Positions 5,998 through 12,803 of a stretch of DNA of 20,065 nt are shown one piece after another (position 1 is the first letter of the stretch; every line of letters begins with the position of its first letter). The position numbers were made by a program, and so were the translations under genes. The stretch lies in contig JAIRMP010000241.1 in NCBI GenBank assembly GCA_031258615.1, positions 1 to 20,065 of the forward strand, written 5' to 3'. Source of the DNA: Spirochaetaceae bacterium (GTDB lineage Bacteria; Spirochaetota; Spirochaetia; Treponematales; Breznakiellaceae). Under the pieces are notes generated by a model that was given only the letters and a program-made list of their open reading frames with translations, did no database searches and was not told where the DNA came from.

Positions 5998-7770
5998 TCA
6001 GCCGTGGATCAGCAGGTCCAGGTCTATCTCGGCGGCGGTACAGGGAACCTTTATGTCCCAGTTTTCCAGCAGTTCCGGGTGGAATTCGCCAAAAACCCCT
6101 GTCACCGCGTCGTTTCGGACGATGTGGGCGGCGCGTCCCGGTATAAAGCGCGGGTCGTCCGCTTCCCGGACTGAGTATTCACGGGAAATATAGTAGAACA
6201 GGGTCTGTATCAACGCGGCTATCGTGTTAAAGTTAGCGTCCGCGCCGGCGTGCAGGATGCCGGCGTACTGGCGCGTCGCCGTGCCGTAGTTCCTGGATGC
6301 GTCCTTGTAGGCTACCTTGCCCACCTCAAAAATTTTGTGGGGGTAGGCGGCGTTTGCGGAGACGGCCTCGCTTGCGGCAAGGCTTGCCAGCGGCGAGTCG
6401 CGGACATACTCGTAGTTTTCCGTCATCGGGTTGGCTATGCTGATGATCTTTTCGCCCGTGCCGCGCATCCGCGTTACCAGGTCTTTTCTGGAGCCGAGGT
6501 AGTTGTAAATCATCTCCTGAAAACCCGCGCCTACCAGGATTTCCTTTACCTTGCGGCTGAAAAGGGTTACTGCTGAGAGTCTGCCTATTGTAAAATCGCG
6601 CGGGCGCTCCGGCAGGAAGGTGTCCAGCCCCCGTCCCAGCATCACGTCCTCCATAACATCGGCGGCGTGCAGGTAGTCGTTCCGGTATTCAGGCGGCCAG
6701 GCGCGGATGCCCGGAACCATTTCCGTGGTTCCCGCCTCAAAAGACTTCTGCTTTTCCGCCCTGCAACCCATGCGTTCCAGCGCCGCCACGCAGGTCTTGC
6801 CGTCCAGCGGCTCGCCCAGGAATTTTCTGATACGATCGAGGCTGCAAAATACGGGCTGCTGAAAGTAGAACGGCGTCGTGAGCGTCCTGCCAAACGGCGT
6901 GTCGTACCCGTAGCATACCTCCACCGGCTCTATGGTCCAGCCCTGATCGGCAAGGTCGCAGGCCGCGATCGAGGCGGCGTGGGTAACGGCGGCCATGTCC
7001 GTGCCGGTCAGCTCTATAAAAAGATCCGAATCGCCCACCTGTACCGCGCCAAGATGGCTTGAGTTTATGATCGGCGGGTAGGAAAGCACCTCGTCCCCGG
7101 AGTCTGCCAGCAGCGGGTGGAGCGGCTCGTGTTCCTGGATGAATCCGTACTCCCTGCCCTTGGGGTGTTTTTGCAGAATCTCGCGCAGCGTAAACGACGT
7201 TCTTTGCGAGGGATGCCCGTCGCAAAGCTCCCATTGCAGCGGCACAAACGAAACCGAATCGGGGTCAACCGCCCTGTAATGCACCGGCCATTTCACCAAC
7301 GCGGTGCGGTAAACGCCCATGGAGATCGCCCGCCGCTTGCGCCCGTAGTTCCAGGCCAGCTTTTCCTGCGTCTGTATCATGTCGCGCAGCCCCGCATCCG
7401 TAACACTTTTGCCGCGCGCGATAAAACCGGCAAGCCACGGGCGGACGGCCTTAACGCTGTCCTCTACGATTACGCGCTTTTTTGCGTCCTTCATCTCGCC
7501 AGGCACGGAAAAGAACGGGTAAAACGGCATTTTTCCGCCGTGATAGACGCGGAGCTGCCGCGCACAGCCGGCGGTTCCCCACAGGTCCGGCCTGTTTGTG
7601 TCGTTCAGCTCTATTTTTAAGGTACGTTCCTGTTCGGGAAGGCTCTTGTCGCTGTCCTCGTCCAGTTCCGCCTTGGCGCAGGTGAGTACCGCTTCCAACT
7701 CCTCACGGGTTTTCCAGCGTCTTCCGGCAAGGCTAAAAAAAAGCTCTTCGTTTACCTCGATTTTTGGCAT
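5998..7770 (-). CDS. pheT: Phenylalanine--tRNA ligase beta subunit (archaeal/spirochaete type)
   Basis: The 590-residue product charges tRNA-Phe as the beta half of the (alpha-beta)2 synthetase. It has the short architecture known from archaea, eukaryotic cytosol and spirochaetes: 'MPKIEVNEELFFSLAGRRW' at the start, the B3/B4 editing-domain signature 'SHLGAVQVGDSDLFIELTGTD' (about 240-260), a B5 region (about 300-380) and a class II-like core. It lacks the N-terminal EMAP/tRNA-binding domain and the C-terminal FDX-ACB domain of the ~800-aa bacterial form. It ends 'AAEIDLDLLIHG', usual for this type. AAAGGAG a few bases before ATG at 7770 supports the start. pheS is not adjacent. The gene lies downstream of atpB on the same strand with a 225-base gap filled by repeats, so it probably has its own promoter. 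Confidence 0.96.
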   Translation of the reverse strand: MPKIEVNEELFFSLAGRRWKTREELEAVLTCAKAELDEDSDKSLPEQERTLKIELNDTNRPDLWGTAGCARQLRVYHGGKMPFYPFFSVPGEMKDAKKRVIVEDSVKAVRPWLAGFIARGKSVTDAGLRDMIQTQEKLAWNYGRKRRAISMGVYRTALVKWPVHYRAVDPDSVSFVPLQWELCDGHPSQRTSFTLREILQKHPKGREYGFIQEHEPLHPLLADSGDEVLSYPPIINSSHLGAVQVGDSDLFIELTGTDMAAVTHAASIAACDLADQGWTIEPVEVCYGYDTPFGRTLTTPFYFQQPVFCSLDRIRKFLGEPLDGKTCVAALERMGCRAEKQKSFEAGTTEMVPGIRAWPPEYRNDYLHAADVMEDVMLGRGLDTFLPERPRDFTIGRLSAVTLFSRKVKEILVGAGFQEMIYNYLGSRKDLVTRMRGTGEKIISIANPMTENYEYVRDSPLASLAASEAVSANAAYPHKIFEVGKVAYKDASRNYGTATRQYAGILHAGADANFNTIAALIQTLFYYISREYSVREADDPRFIPGRAAHIVRNDAVTGVFGEFHPELLENWDIKVPCTAAEIDLDLLIHG

Positions 7771-7892
7771 AATGGACTCCTTTATGCGGCGGCTCTGTCT
7801 CCGCCTGAAAAAAATATTTTAACACGAAAAACCCCGATCGCTAACGCGCGAACCGGCAGGACGCCTACCCGCCGGCAGCGTCCAGGCCGCGG

Positions 7893-7985
7893 TTTGGGGG
7901 GTAGCCCGCAACCATGTGCGGGCGTAGGGGGGACGGGCAATGAATGCCGCTGTATGCCTGGAAAGGCGTGGAAATCGTCCCCCCT
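7893..7985. repeat. Composite G-run/C-run inverted repeat, copy 1
   Basis: TTTGGGGGGT (7893-7902) is followed by a hairpin GCCCGCA-accatg-TGCGGGC (7904-7923). Then come inverted arms GGGGGGACG (7927-7935) and CGTCCCCCC (7976-7984), separated by 40 bases, which contain GCCT-ggaa-AGGC. The same order of modules occurs at 15573-15690. It begins 11 bases after the atpB stop on the - strand and may act as a 3' end or terminator structure, or be a mobile repeat. Confidence 0.7.
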
Positions 7986-7995
7986 CCAAAATTGA

Positions 7996-8739
7996 TCATT
8001 CTGTCTCTACCGCTTCCGACACGTACAGCGTGGTTAGAAACGTGAATACCAGCGCCTGAATAAAGCCGTCAAAAAAATCAAAGTACAGCGATAGCGGGAT
8101 CGGTATCACAAGCGAGAATTTTATCGCGCCGGCGAGGGCTACGTTTATCAGCGTCATTATAATGAAGCCGCCCAGTATGTTGCCGAACAGACGGAGGCAG
8201 AGGGACAGCGGCCTGATGATGTACTCCAGCAGGTTGAACGGCAGCATCACGGGTATGGGGCTCAACAGGTTTTTGAACCAGCCGCCCGGCCCGCGCGCGG
8301 CAAGGCCGCTGGAAAGCATCAACAGGACGGACACGAGCGCCAGCGCCGCGCAGACATTGATGTCGCGGGTGGGCGGTTTTATATCGAACACGGGGTCTTT
8401 GCCGAACGCGAAGGGCGGCGTTATCGCGGGCAGGATGTTGGCGGCAAGCAGGAAAAGAAATAGCGTCCCTATGTACGGGCTGAAAATTTTGGCGCGTTTG
8501 CCGAACTGCTGCTTTGAGAATTTGTTGAGAAACTCTATGCTGGCCTCAAGGAGGGTTTGAAAGCCGCGCGGTATGCGCCGGAGATTCCGCGTAACGAGCA
8601 GCGCCGCGATTATTAGCAGGGCCATGGCCACCCACGAAACGACAACGGTCTCCGTTACGGGAATCTTGTGTCCCGCTATGGTTACTGTAAAAGCAGTCTC
8701 GATTTCGAGACTCTTCATCAACTCTTCGCCCAAATTCAT
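7996..8739 (-). CDS. atpB: F-type ATP synthase subunit a
   Basis: The 247-residue membrane protein forms the proton (or sodium) half-channels beside the c-ring. Five or more hydrophobic helices are visible. The essential arginine lies in 'PLSLCLRLFGNILGG' (Arg183, equivalent to E. coli aArg210), followed by 'LPFNLLEY...' and 'FFDGFIQALVFTFLTTLYVSEAVE', standard for the family. The start at 8739 has only a weak GGAA ahead of it; Met8 is an alternative. It follows the RsbRD-like gene by six bases and is probably co-transcribed with it. No atpE, atpF, atpH or other ATPase gene is adjacent on either side, so atpB is separated from the rest of the usual cluster. Many treponemes rely on V-type ATPases, so a clear F-type subunit is informative about the lineage. 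Confidence 0.95.
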   Translation of the reverse strand: MNLGEELMKSLEIETAFTVTIAGHKIPVTETVVVSWVAMALLIIAALLVTRNLRRIPRGFQTLLEASIEFLNKFSKQQFGKRAKIFSPYIGTLFLFLLAANILPAITPPFAFGKDPVFDIKPPTRDINVCAALALVSVLLMLSSGLAARGPGGWFKNLLSPIPVMLPFNLLEYIIRPLSLCLRLFGNILGGFIIMTLINVALAGAIKFSLVIPIPLSLYFDFFDGFIQALVFTFLTTLYVSEAVETE

Positions 8740-8745
8740 TTTATA

Positions 8746-9294
8746 CTATTCCGTGTCTTTTTTGAAAAAGAAGTCGTCCTTGAAGTAGGTTTTTAGCAGA
8801 TTTTCCGGGACATTGTGGCTGGTGTTCATGCTCTCGTACACCTGCTCAAGGAAACCCTTTATCAGGTAAAAGCAGCCCAGAAAAAAGAATTCGTTCACCT
8901 TCTCGACCGCGCCAAAGGCCTGATACAGCGCAAGCGGGTTATCATGCACGAATTCCGAGCTTACAAAGTCAACTGCCGTCTTTTGACTCAAGTTGTACGC
9001 AAATACCACTTCGGAAACGGGGAAGCCCTGCCTCATTCTCTCCTTGCCCACACGGACAAAGTAACTGCCGATTATTTTTCTGTCTATGCCGCGTTCAATA
9101 GATCGGGCGAGTTGCGGATAGAGCGGCGCGTTCAGCCCGCAAAGCTGCTCGTCCGAAAGGCTGTTGTAATGCTTCAACTGGGGCTCCTTGCGGATAAGGT
9201 TTTTCCAGCGCCTGGCAATCGCCTCCGCTTTGAAATTGAAGGTTTCTATCAGAACGTGGTCATTCATGCCGTTTATTGTAGGACTTTCAGGCAT
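8746..9294 (-). CDS. RsbRD N-terminal-domain-like protein
   Basis: This 182-residue all-helical protein has no membrane segment. The pattern 'IARRWKNLIRKEPQLKHYNSLSDEQL', then 'YPQLARSIERG' and 'VRVGKERMRQGFPVSEVVFAYNLSQKTAVDFV', resembles the RsbRD/RsbR N-terminal globin-like sensor domain (PF14361 type). That domain precedes STAS domains in stressosome proteins and also occurs alone. No STAS domain follows here. The ATG at 9294 has no Shine-Dalgarno; an 11-bp hairpin (9306-9330) ends 11 bases upstream of it. A second in-frame ATG is at 9267. The tight spacing to atpB (six bases) suggests one transcript, and so a possible sensory link to ATP synthase production. Family assignment is by pattern memory only. 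Confidence 0.6.
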   Translation of the reverse strand: MPESPTINGMNDHVLIETFNFKAEAIARRWKNLIRKEPQLKHYNSLSDEQLCGLNAPLYPQLARSIERGIDRKIIGSYFVRVGKERMRQGFPVSEVVFAYNLSQKTAVDFVSSEFVHDNPLALYQAFGAVEKVNEFFFLGCFYLIKGFLEQVYESMNTSHNVPENLLKTYFKDDFFFKKDTE

Positions 9295-9305
9295 ATATGT
9301 CTACC

Positions 9306-9330
9306 GCTCAAACCGCTTTGCGGTTTGAGC
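9306..9330. repeat. Perfect 11-bp hairpin in the leader of the RsbRD-like gene
   Basis: GCTCAAACCGC (9306-9316), loop TTT, GCGGTTTGAGC (9320-9330). It sits where the ribosome-binding region of the - strand gene starting at 9294 would be expected. In style (long perfect stem, three-base loop, CAA...TTG flanks) it matches the hairpins at 10176-10325. Confidence 0.8.
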
Positions 9331-9445
9331 CTGGGCGTTTTGCAAAATGGATTAACCTTTAATTGCGGATGTCATTGAATCAATTTTCGCTTTTTTCGCG
9401 GTCGCGCGTTGACGGCGGCCTCTATTTGGTGTAGTATCAACGTGG

Positions 9446-9919
9446 ATGGATTGCGCGCTCAGACTGTTTTCGGATACAGTCTTCAACTACTGTATTGACG
9501 GCAAGCAGGGCCAGAAGCAGCGTGAAACAGAGAAGCTTTTCGCCGCTAGGCGCCAGTAAGTACGAAGCGTATACCTCTACTGCCGTGATAGAAGAATTGG
9601 CGGGAGCGCCGAAAGCAAAGTATGACGCGATGGGCGCACTGTTGAACGGTATATGAAAAATGTTTTTGAACCCGATTTTGATGCCAACAGCCTGGCGGAT
9701 ATGTATGTAGCAAAGCATATAATCCCGCTCAAGCACAGAGACTACGGCTTGCATATCGCGGTCGCCACGGTAAACAAGCTTGATTTTGTGGTATCCTGCA
9801 ACATGGGGCACATAGACAAGCGAAAGCCAATGATAGGTACAGGGTTCATCAATTTACGCGCCGGCTACAGGAACATCGGAATCTGTTCGTCAATGGAGGT
9901 TATAGAATTTGACAAGTGA
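9446..9919 (+). pseudogene. PIN-domain (VapC-like) gene broken by two compensating frameshifts
   Basis: Joined across frames, the translation reads as a typical PIN-domain protein. 'LRLFSDTVFNYCID' with the first catalytic Asp runs from ATG 9446 in one frame to TAA 9557. The next part, 'SKYEAYTSTAVIEELAGAPKAKYDAM', is in the +1 frame and ends TGA 9654-9656. 'MKNVFEPDFDANSLADMYV' then 'RDYGLHIAVATVNKLDFVVSCNMGHI' and 'SSMEVIEF' return to the first frame and stop at 9917-9919. The shifts lie near 9545-9552 and 9646-9653 and cancel out. PIN domains are metal-dependent RNases, often toxins. The final 88-aa piece has its own ATG overlapping the middle frame's stop (ATGA), but it lacks the N-terminal catalytic Asp. 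Real gene decay is likely; two base-calling indels are the alternative. Confidence 0.8.
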
Positions 9920-10022
9920 AGCAAGGGCGGAATTACGCAAGATGACGCGGGAATAGAGGGCAGCGGTGCGCCGCGCCGAAAAAGAGGTGGCGGAGGAAGT
10001 GCTGTCGTGGAAGCGGGCGTGA
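9909..10022 (+). pseudogene. Small partner ORF of the PIN gene, interrupted by TAG
   Basis: TTG at 9909 overlaps the end of the PIN gene by 11 bases. It opens a 37-codon frame reading LTSEARAELRKMTRE, then TAG (9954-9956), then RAAVRRAEKEVAEEVLSWKRA and TGA at 10020-10022. The charged, helical composition continues smoothly across the TAG. Short helical ORFs commonly follow this type of PIN gene and may encode the antitoxin. Both members of the pair appear decayed. Confidence 0.5.
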
Positions 10023-10031
10023 ACGCTTCCA

Positions 10032-10131
10032 AATCGAGTCAGAAAGATACTGACTCGATTGAGAAAGCTTCCCGCTTAAGCGGAAAACATCAATCCGAGG
10101 CTTAAGCCTCACCACTTGCGGCTTACCGCAA
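10032..10131. repeat. Run of four palindromes downstream of the PIN remnant
   Basis: In order: AATCGAGTCA-gaaagatac-TGACTCGATT (10032-10060); CCGCTTAAGCGG (10072-10083); GAGGCTTAAGCCTC (10097-10110); TTGCGG-ctta-CCGCAA (10116-10131). All are perfect stems. No ORF spans them. Confidence 0.85.
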
Positions 10132-10151
10132 ACTGGACAACCGCGGGGCTG

Positions 10152-10165
10152 CCCCCCCCCCCCCC
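10152..10165 (+). repeat. Homopolymer of 14 C
   Basis: Bases 10152-10165 are C without interruption, following CCGCGGGGCTG. The context suggests an original palindrome (GGGG-ctg-CCCC) whose right arm has expanded. It is outside any gene. Tract length may vary between cells or reads. Confidence 0.9.
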
Positions 10166-10175
10166 ACAACAACGG

Positions 10176-10244
10176 TAGGAGTTTGCCCAGTCAAGCGCGT
10201 AGCGCTTGACTGGCAAACTCCTATGGCAAGCCGTAGGCTTGCCA
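10176..10244. repeat. Hairpin module A, GGAGTTTGC family
   Basis: TAGGAGTTTGC then CCAGTCAAGCGC (10176-10198), loop GTA, and a 22-base right arm ending GCAAACTCCTA (10202-10223) pair fully apart from one bulged C. The hairpin TGGCAAGCC-gta-GGCTTGCCA (10224-10244) follows at once. A 21-base leader beginning ACAACAACGG (10166-10186) is repeated exactly before module B. Confidence 0.95.
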
Positions 10245-10253
10245 CAACAACGG

Positions 10254-10325
10254 TAGGAGTTTGCGGTAAGCAATCGCGTAGCGATTGTGGCGCAAACTCC
10301 TATGGCAAGCGCTTCGCGCTTGCCA
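10254..10325. repeat. Hairpin module B, GGAGTTTGC family
   Basis: The outer arms TAGGAGTTTGC and GCAAACTCCTA (10254-10302) are the same as in module A, but the inner stem differs: CAATCGC-gta-GCGATTG. It is followed by TGGCAAGCGC-ttc-GCGCTTGCCA (10303-10325). Inner sequences differ from module A while pairing is kept. It ends five bases before the dnaX -35 region. Confidence 0.95.
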
Positions 10326-10329
10326 CCCT

Positions 10330-10359
10330 CTTACAGAGCTTGGTCATATTCTGTATAAT
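10330..10359 (+). promoter_or_regulatory. dnaX promoter, probably giving a leaderless mRNA
   Basis: A consensus -10 TATAAT (10354-10359) is preceded after 18 bases by CTTACA (10330-10335), four of six to the -35 consensus. Six bases separate the -10 from the dnaX ATG at 10366, so transcription should begin at or within a base or two of the start codon. No Shine-Dalgarno is present. Confidence 0.65.
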
Positions 10360-10365
10360 TTAATA

Positions 10366-11754
10366 ATGGCATTTGAAGTTACGGCAACGAGGCGCAGGCC
10401 AAAGACTTTTGACGAGCTGGCCGGGCAGGAATTTGTCAGCGCTACACTGCGTAAGTCTATAGAAGCGGGAAAAATCGCTCACGCCTACCTGTTTTCGGGA
10501 CCGAGGGGATGCGGAAAGACCAGCGCGGCGCGCATACTGGCCCGTTCACTGAACTGTGAGAATAGCCGGGGAGCGGAGCCGTGCGGGGTTTGTTCAAACT
10601 GTACCGAGATCAGCCGGGGAACCAGCCTTGATGTGATAGAGATTGACGGCGCGTCCAATACCAGTGTGAATGATGTCCGGCAGATAAAGGACGAAGTGCT
10701 GTTTCCGCCCAACGCGTCCCGTTACAAGGTGTACATAATTGACGAGGTACACATGCTTTCAAACAGCGCCTTTAACGCGCTGTTAAAAACCATTGAAGAA
10801 CCGCCGCCCTACATCGTTTTTATTTTCGCCACCACAGAGCTGCACAAGGTTCCCGCGACGATCAAGAGCCGCTGTCAGCAGTTCGCGTTCAAGCTGATAC
10901 CGATAGAAACGATTAAGGGCCTACTTGCCGAAACGTGCGGGGAGCTTTCCATAGAGGCTGAGGATGAGGCACTGTTCTGGATAGCCCGCGAATCGACGGG
11001 CAGCCTGCGCGACGCTTACACGCTGTTTGATCAGGTCGCGTCCTTCTCGGACGGACACATACGCGCGGCCCTGATCCGTGAAAAACTGGGTCTTGTAGGT
11101 TTTGAAAACCTGAACTCCATTGCGGAAGCCTGCGCGGAAGGCGACGCCGGGGCGGCGTTTACGCTGCTCGATCAAATTATAGAAAACGGCGTCTCGATAG
11201 AACAGTTTATAATAGACCTTGCCGGTTTCTACCGCAGCCTGTTGCTGCTGAAATGCGGCGTTACCAAAGAAAGCCTTCTGGGTTATTCACCGGAATGTTT
11301 TTCGCAAAAAGCGCTGGCGGCGCTGGATCAGCAGCGTTTGGAACACGGCCTGGAGGCGCTGCTCGAGACATACCGCTCAACCCGCTACTCCGTCTCACCG
11401 CGTTTCGAACTGGAGACGGCGGTTTCAGGGCTTTGCGCCCTCCCAAAATGGGTTTCCCAGGACGACCTCCGGTCAGCCATCGAAGGGTTGCGTTCTGTTT
11501 TCGGCGTGAAGAGGGGCGATGTACAGGCTGCCGGGGCGAAGGCCGCCACTCCGCCCGTTGCGCGCGAGCCGGCGCCAAGCGGTGGAATGTCGTTTTCCGA
11601 TGAATTCAAGCGCAGGATAGCGGCGCGGGAAAGTTCAGGCTCAGGCGGCGCGGCGGAGAGGATGCGTCCGGATGAGGACGAAAATGCGACGGGCATAATG
11701 GCGCCGGAAGTACGGCTTGTTGAAAAAGTTTTTCAGGCAACTGTGGTTAAGTAA
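10366..11754 (+). CDS. dnaX: DNA polymerase III subunit gamma/tau (clamp loader ATPase)
   Basis: The 462-residue product is the ATPase that loads the sliding clamp. Visible motifs are Walker A 'GPRGCGKT' (45-52), four zinc-binding cysteines (C64, C73, C76, C79 in 'CGVCSNC'), Walker B 'IIDEVHM' (124-130) and sensor/SRC motif 'ATIKSRC' (164-170). I start it at ATG 10366 ('MAFEVTATRRRPKTFDELAGQ'), where the family begins. The frame is open further upstream, but that part is palindromic repeat DNA. After about residue 365 only a short variable tail remains, so the long tau domains IV-V are absent, as in many gamma-sized bacterial versions. I saw no obvious A-rich slippery site for frameshifting. 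It is followed by ebfC and recR on the same strand, the classical order. Confidence 0.96.
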   Translation: MAFEVTATRRRPKTFDELAGQEFVSATLRKSIEAGKIAHAYLFSGPRGCGKTSAARILARSLNCENSRGAEPCGVCSNCTEISRGTSLDVIEIDGASNTSVNDVRQIKDEVLFPPNASRYKVYIIDEVHMLSNSAFNALLKTIEEPPPYIVFIFATTELHKVPATIKSRCQQFAFKLIPIETIKGLLAETCGELSIEAEDEALFWIARESTGSLRDAYTLFDQVASFSDGHIRAALIREKLGLVGFENLNSIAEACAEGDAGAAFTLLDQIIENGVSIEQFIIDLAGFYRSLLLLKCGVTKESLLGYSPECFSQKALAALDQQRLEHGLEALLETYRSTRYSVSPRFELETAVSGLCALPKWVSQDDLRSAIEGLRSVFGVKRGDVQAAGAKAATPPVAREPAPSGGMSFSDEFKRRIAARESSGSGGAAERMRPDEDENATGIMAPEVRLVEKVFQATVVK

Positions 11755-11764
11755 TGCGTTTCAG

Positions 11765-11781
11765 GCCGGGTTTATACCGGC
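11765..11781 (+). other. Small hairpin between dnaX and ebfC
   Basis: GCCGG (11765-11769) pairs with CCGGC (11777-11781). A short T-run (GTTTTTG) begins about eight bases later, too far for a standard intrinsic terminator. It may be a weak attenuator or chance; ebfC is most likely still co-transcribed with dnaX. Confidence 0.25.
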
Positions 11782-11807
11782 GATAATGTTTTTGTAAGGA
11801 TGATTTT

Positions 11808-12131
11808 ATGAATATACCTGACGATTTGTTAAAAAACGCCAAAAAGTTCAGTTCGACAATGGATAAATTGAGAGACAAGATAGGCGGCATAGTAGTTACC
11901 GGCTCCGCCGGCGGGGGAATGGTCGAGGTCGATATGAACGGCAAGCAGGAAATGCTGGCCGTGCGCATAATGGACAAAACGATAGCGGGTGATGTCGAGA
12001 TGCTGCAGGACCTTATCATTGCCGCTTACAACGCCGCCGTCGAAAAGGTCAACGAGGCGGTAACAAACGAGATCGGTTCATTTACCAGCGTGTTCAGCAA
12101 ACTGCTGCCAAGCGATTTAACCAGTATCTGA
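11808..12131 (+). CDS. ebfC: YbaB/EbfC family nucleoid-associated protein
   Basis: This 107-residue protein has the YbaB layout: an N-terminal helix with 'LLKNAKKFSSTMDKLRDKI', a central beta hairpin 'VVTGSAGGGMVEVDMNGKQEMLAVRI', and a C-terminal helix 'LQDLIIAAYNAAVEKVNEAV'. The family forms small DNA-binding dimers that coat the nucleoid. AAGGA eight bases before ATG supports the start. Position between dnaX and recR is the conserved arrangement in many bacteria and suggests a shared transcript. Confidence 0.95.
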   Translation: MNIPDDLLKNAKKFSSTMDKLRDKIGGIVVTGSAGGGMVEVDMNGKQEMLAVRIMDKTIAGDVEMLQDLIIAAYNAAVEKVNEAVTNEIGSFTSVFSKLLPSDLTSI

Positions 12132-12146
12132 TTCCCGTCATACCTT

Positions 12147-12734
12147 ATGAATGCGATCGATAATCTGGTAACCCTGCTGTCACGGCTGCCGGGCATAGGC
12201 AAAAAGAGCGCTCAGCGGCTTGCCTACCATATCCTGGAATCCCCGCGTTCATACCCGCTTGCCCTTGCCGGCTCGCTTTCCACGTTGCACGATTCGGTAA
12301 GGCGCTGCTCGATCTGCGGCGCTTTTACGGAAAGCGACCCCTGCCCTATCTGCACCGATCCTTCCCGGGACGCCTCGCTTCTCTGTGTGGTGGAGCGTTC
12401 CCAGGATGTGCGGGTGATAGAAGACGCGCGCGAGTACCGCGGCAGATTTCATGTGCTGGGCGGTCTTATCGCTCCGCTGGACGGCGTAGGGCCTGATGAC
12501 CTTACGATAGGAACGTTGCTCACGCGGCTTGGAAACGACAGGGTTCGTGAGCTTATTCTGGCGCTAAACCCTACGGTGGAAGGCGATACCACATCGTTAT
12601 ACATACAGAATCTGTTGAAAAGTATGCCGCTCACCGTTACCCGCCTCGCTTCCGGCCTGCCTGTGGGCGGCGATCTTGAATACGCCGACCGCCTCACGCT
12701 TGCCCGCAGCATCCGCGGACGCATCCCGATGTAA
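12147..12734 (+). CDS. recR: Recombination mediator RecR
   Basis: The 195-residue product acts with RecO/RecF to load RecA at gapped DNA. The N-terminal helix-hairpin-helix 'LLSRLPGIGKKSAQRLAYHIL' lies at about 10-30. A four-cysteine zinc finger 'CSIC...CPIC' is at C54, C57, C66 and C69. A Toprim domain runs from ~77 ('LLCVVERSQDVRVIE', then 'HVLGGLIAPLDGVGPDDL'), and the C-terminus has the usual 'LASGLPVGGDLEYAD.LTL'. Length is normal (about 200). The ATG is 15 bases after the ebfC stop, but no clear Shine-Dalgarno precedes it, so translation may be coupled to ebfC. Confidence 0.97.
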   Translation: MNAIDNLVTLLSRLPGIGKKSAQRLAYHILESPRSYPLALAGSLSTLHDSVRRCSICGAFTESDPCPICTDPSRDASLLCVVERSQDVRVIEDAREYRGRFHVLGGLIAPLDGVGPDDLTIGTLLTRLGNDRVRELILALNPTVEGDTTSLYIQNLLKSMPLTVTRLASGLPVGGDLEYADRLTLARSIRGRIPM

Positions 12735-12803
12735 GCCGCCGGCAGGCTTCCTCATCGTCTGCCGTATGATGACAACGCCCGGCGACCGGATATTGAGGTG
12801 TAA

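Noticed and set aside
9545..9656. Programmed recoding in the PIN gene
   Set aside because: No slippery heptamer is seen at either shift, and the neighbouring small ORF also carries a nonsense codon, so decay is simpler. Kept only as a remote option.
9437..9811. - strand ORF of 124 aa opposite the PIN remnant
   Set aside because: The PIN-domain signature is clear on the + strand, and the - strand frame shows no recognisable features.
10032..10325. CRISPR array
   Set aside because: Repeats are palindromic, of unequal length and unevenly spaced, with no unique spacers and no cas genes.
10285..10365. N-terminal extension of DnaX from ATG 10285
   Set aside because: The added residues are encoded by hairpin repeat and promoter sequence, and the family starts at MAFEVTATRRRP.
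11500..11754. Programmed frameshift in dnaX as in E. coli
   Set aside because: No A-rich heptamer slippery site with a following stem-loop is visible, and the gene is already gamma-length.
12735..12803. Terminator between recR and the HD-GYP gene
   Set aside because: No convincing hairpin with a T-tract is visible in these 69 bases.
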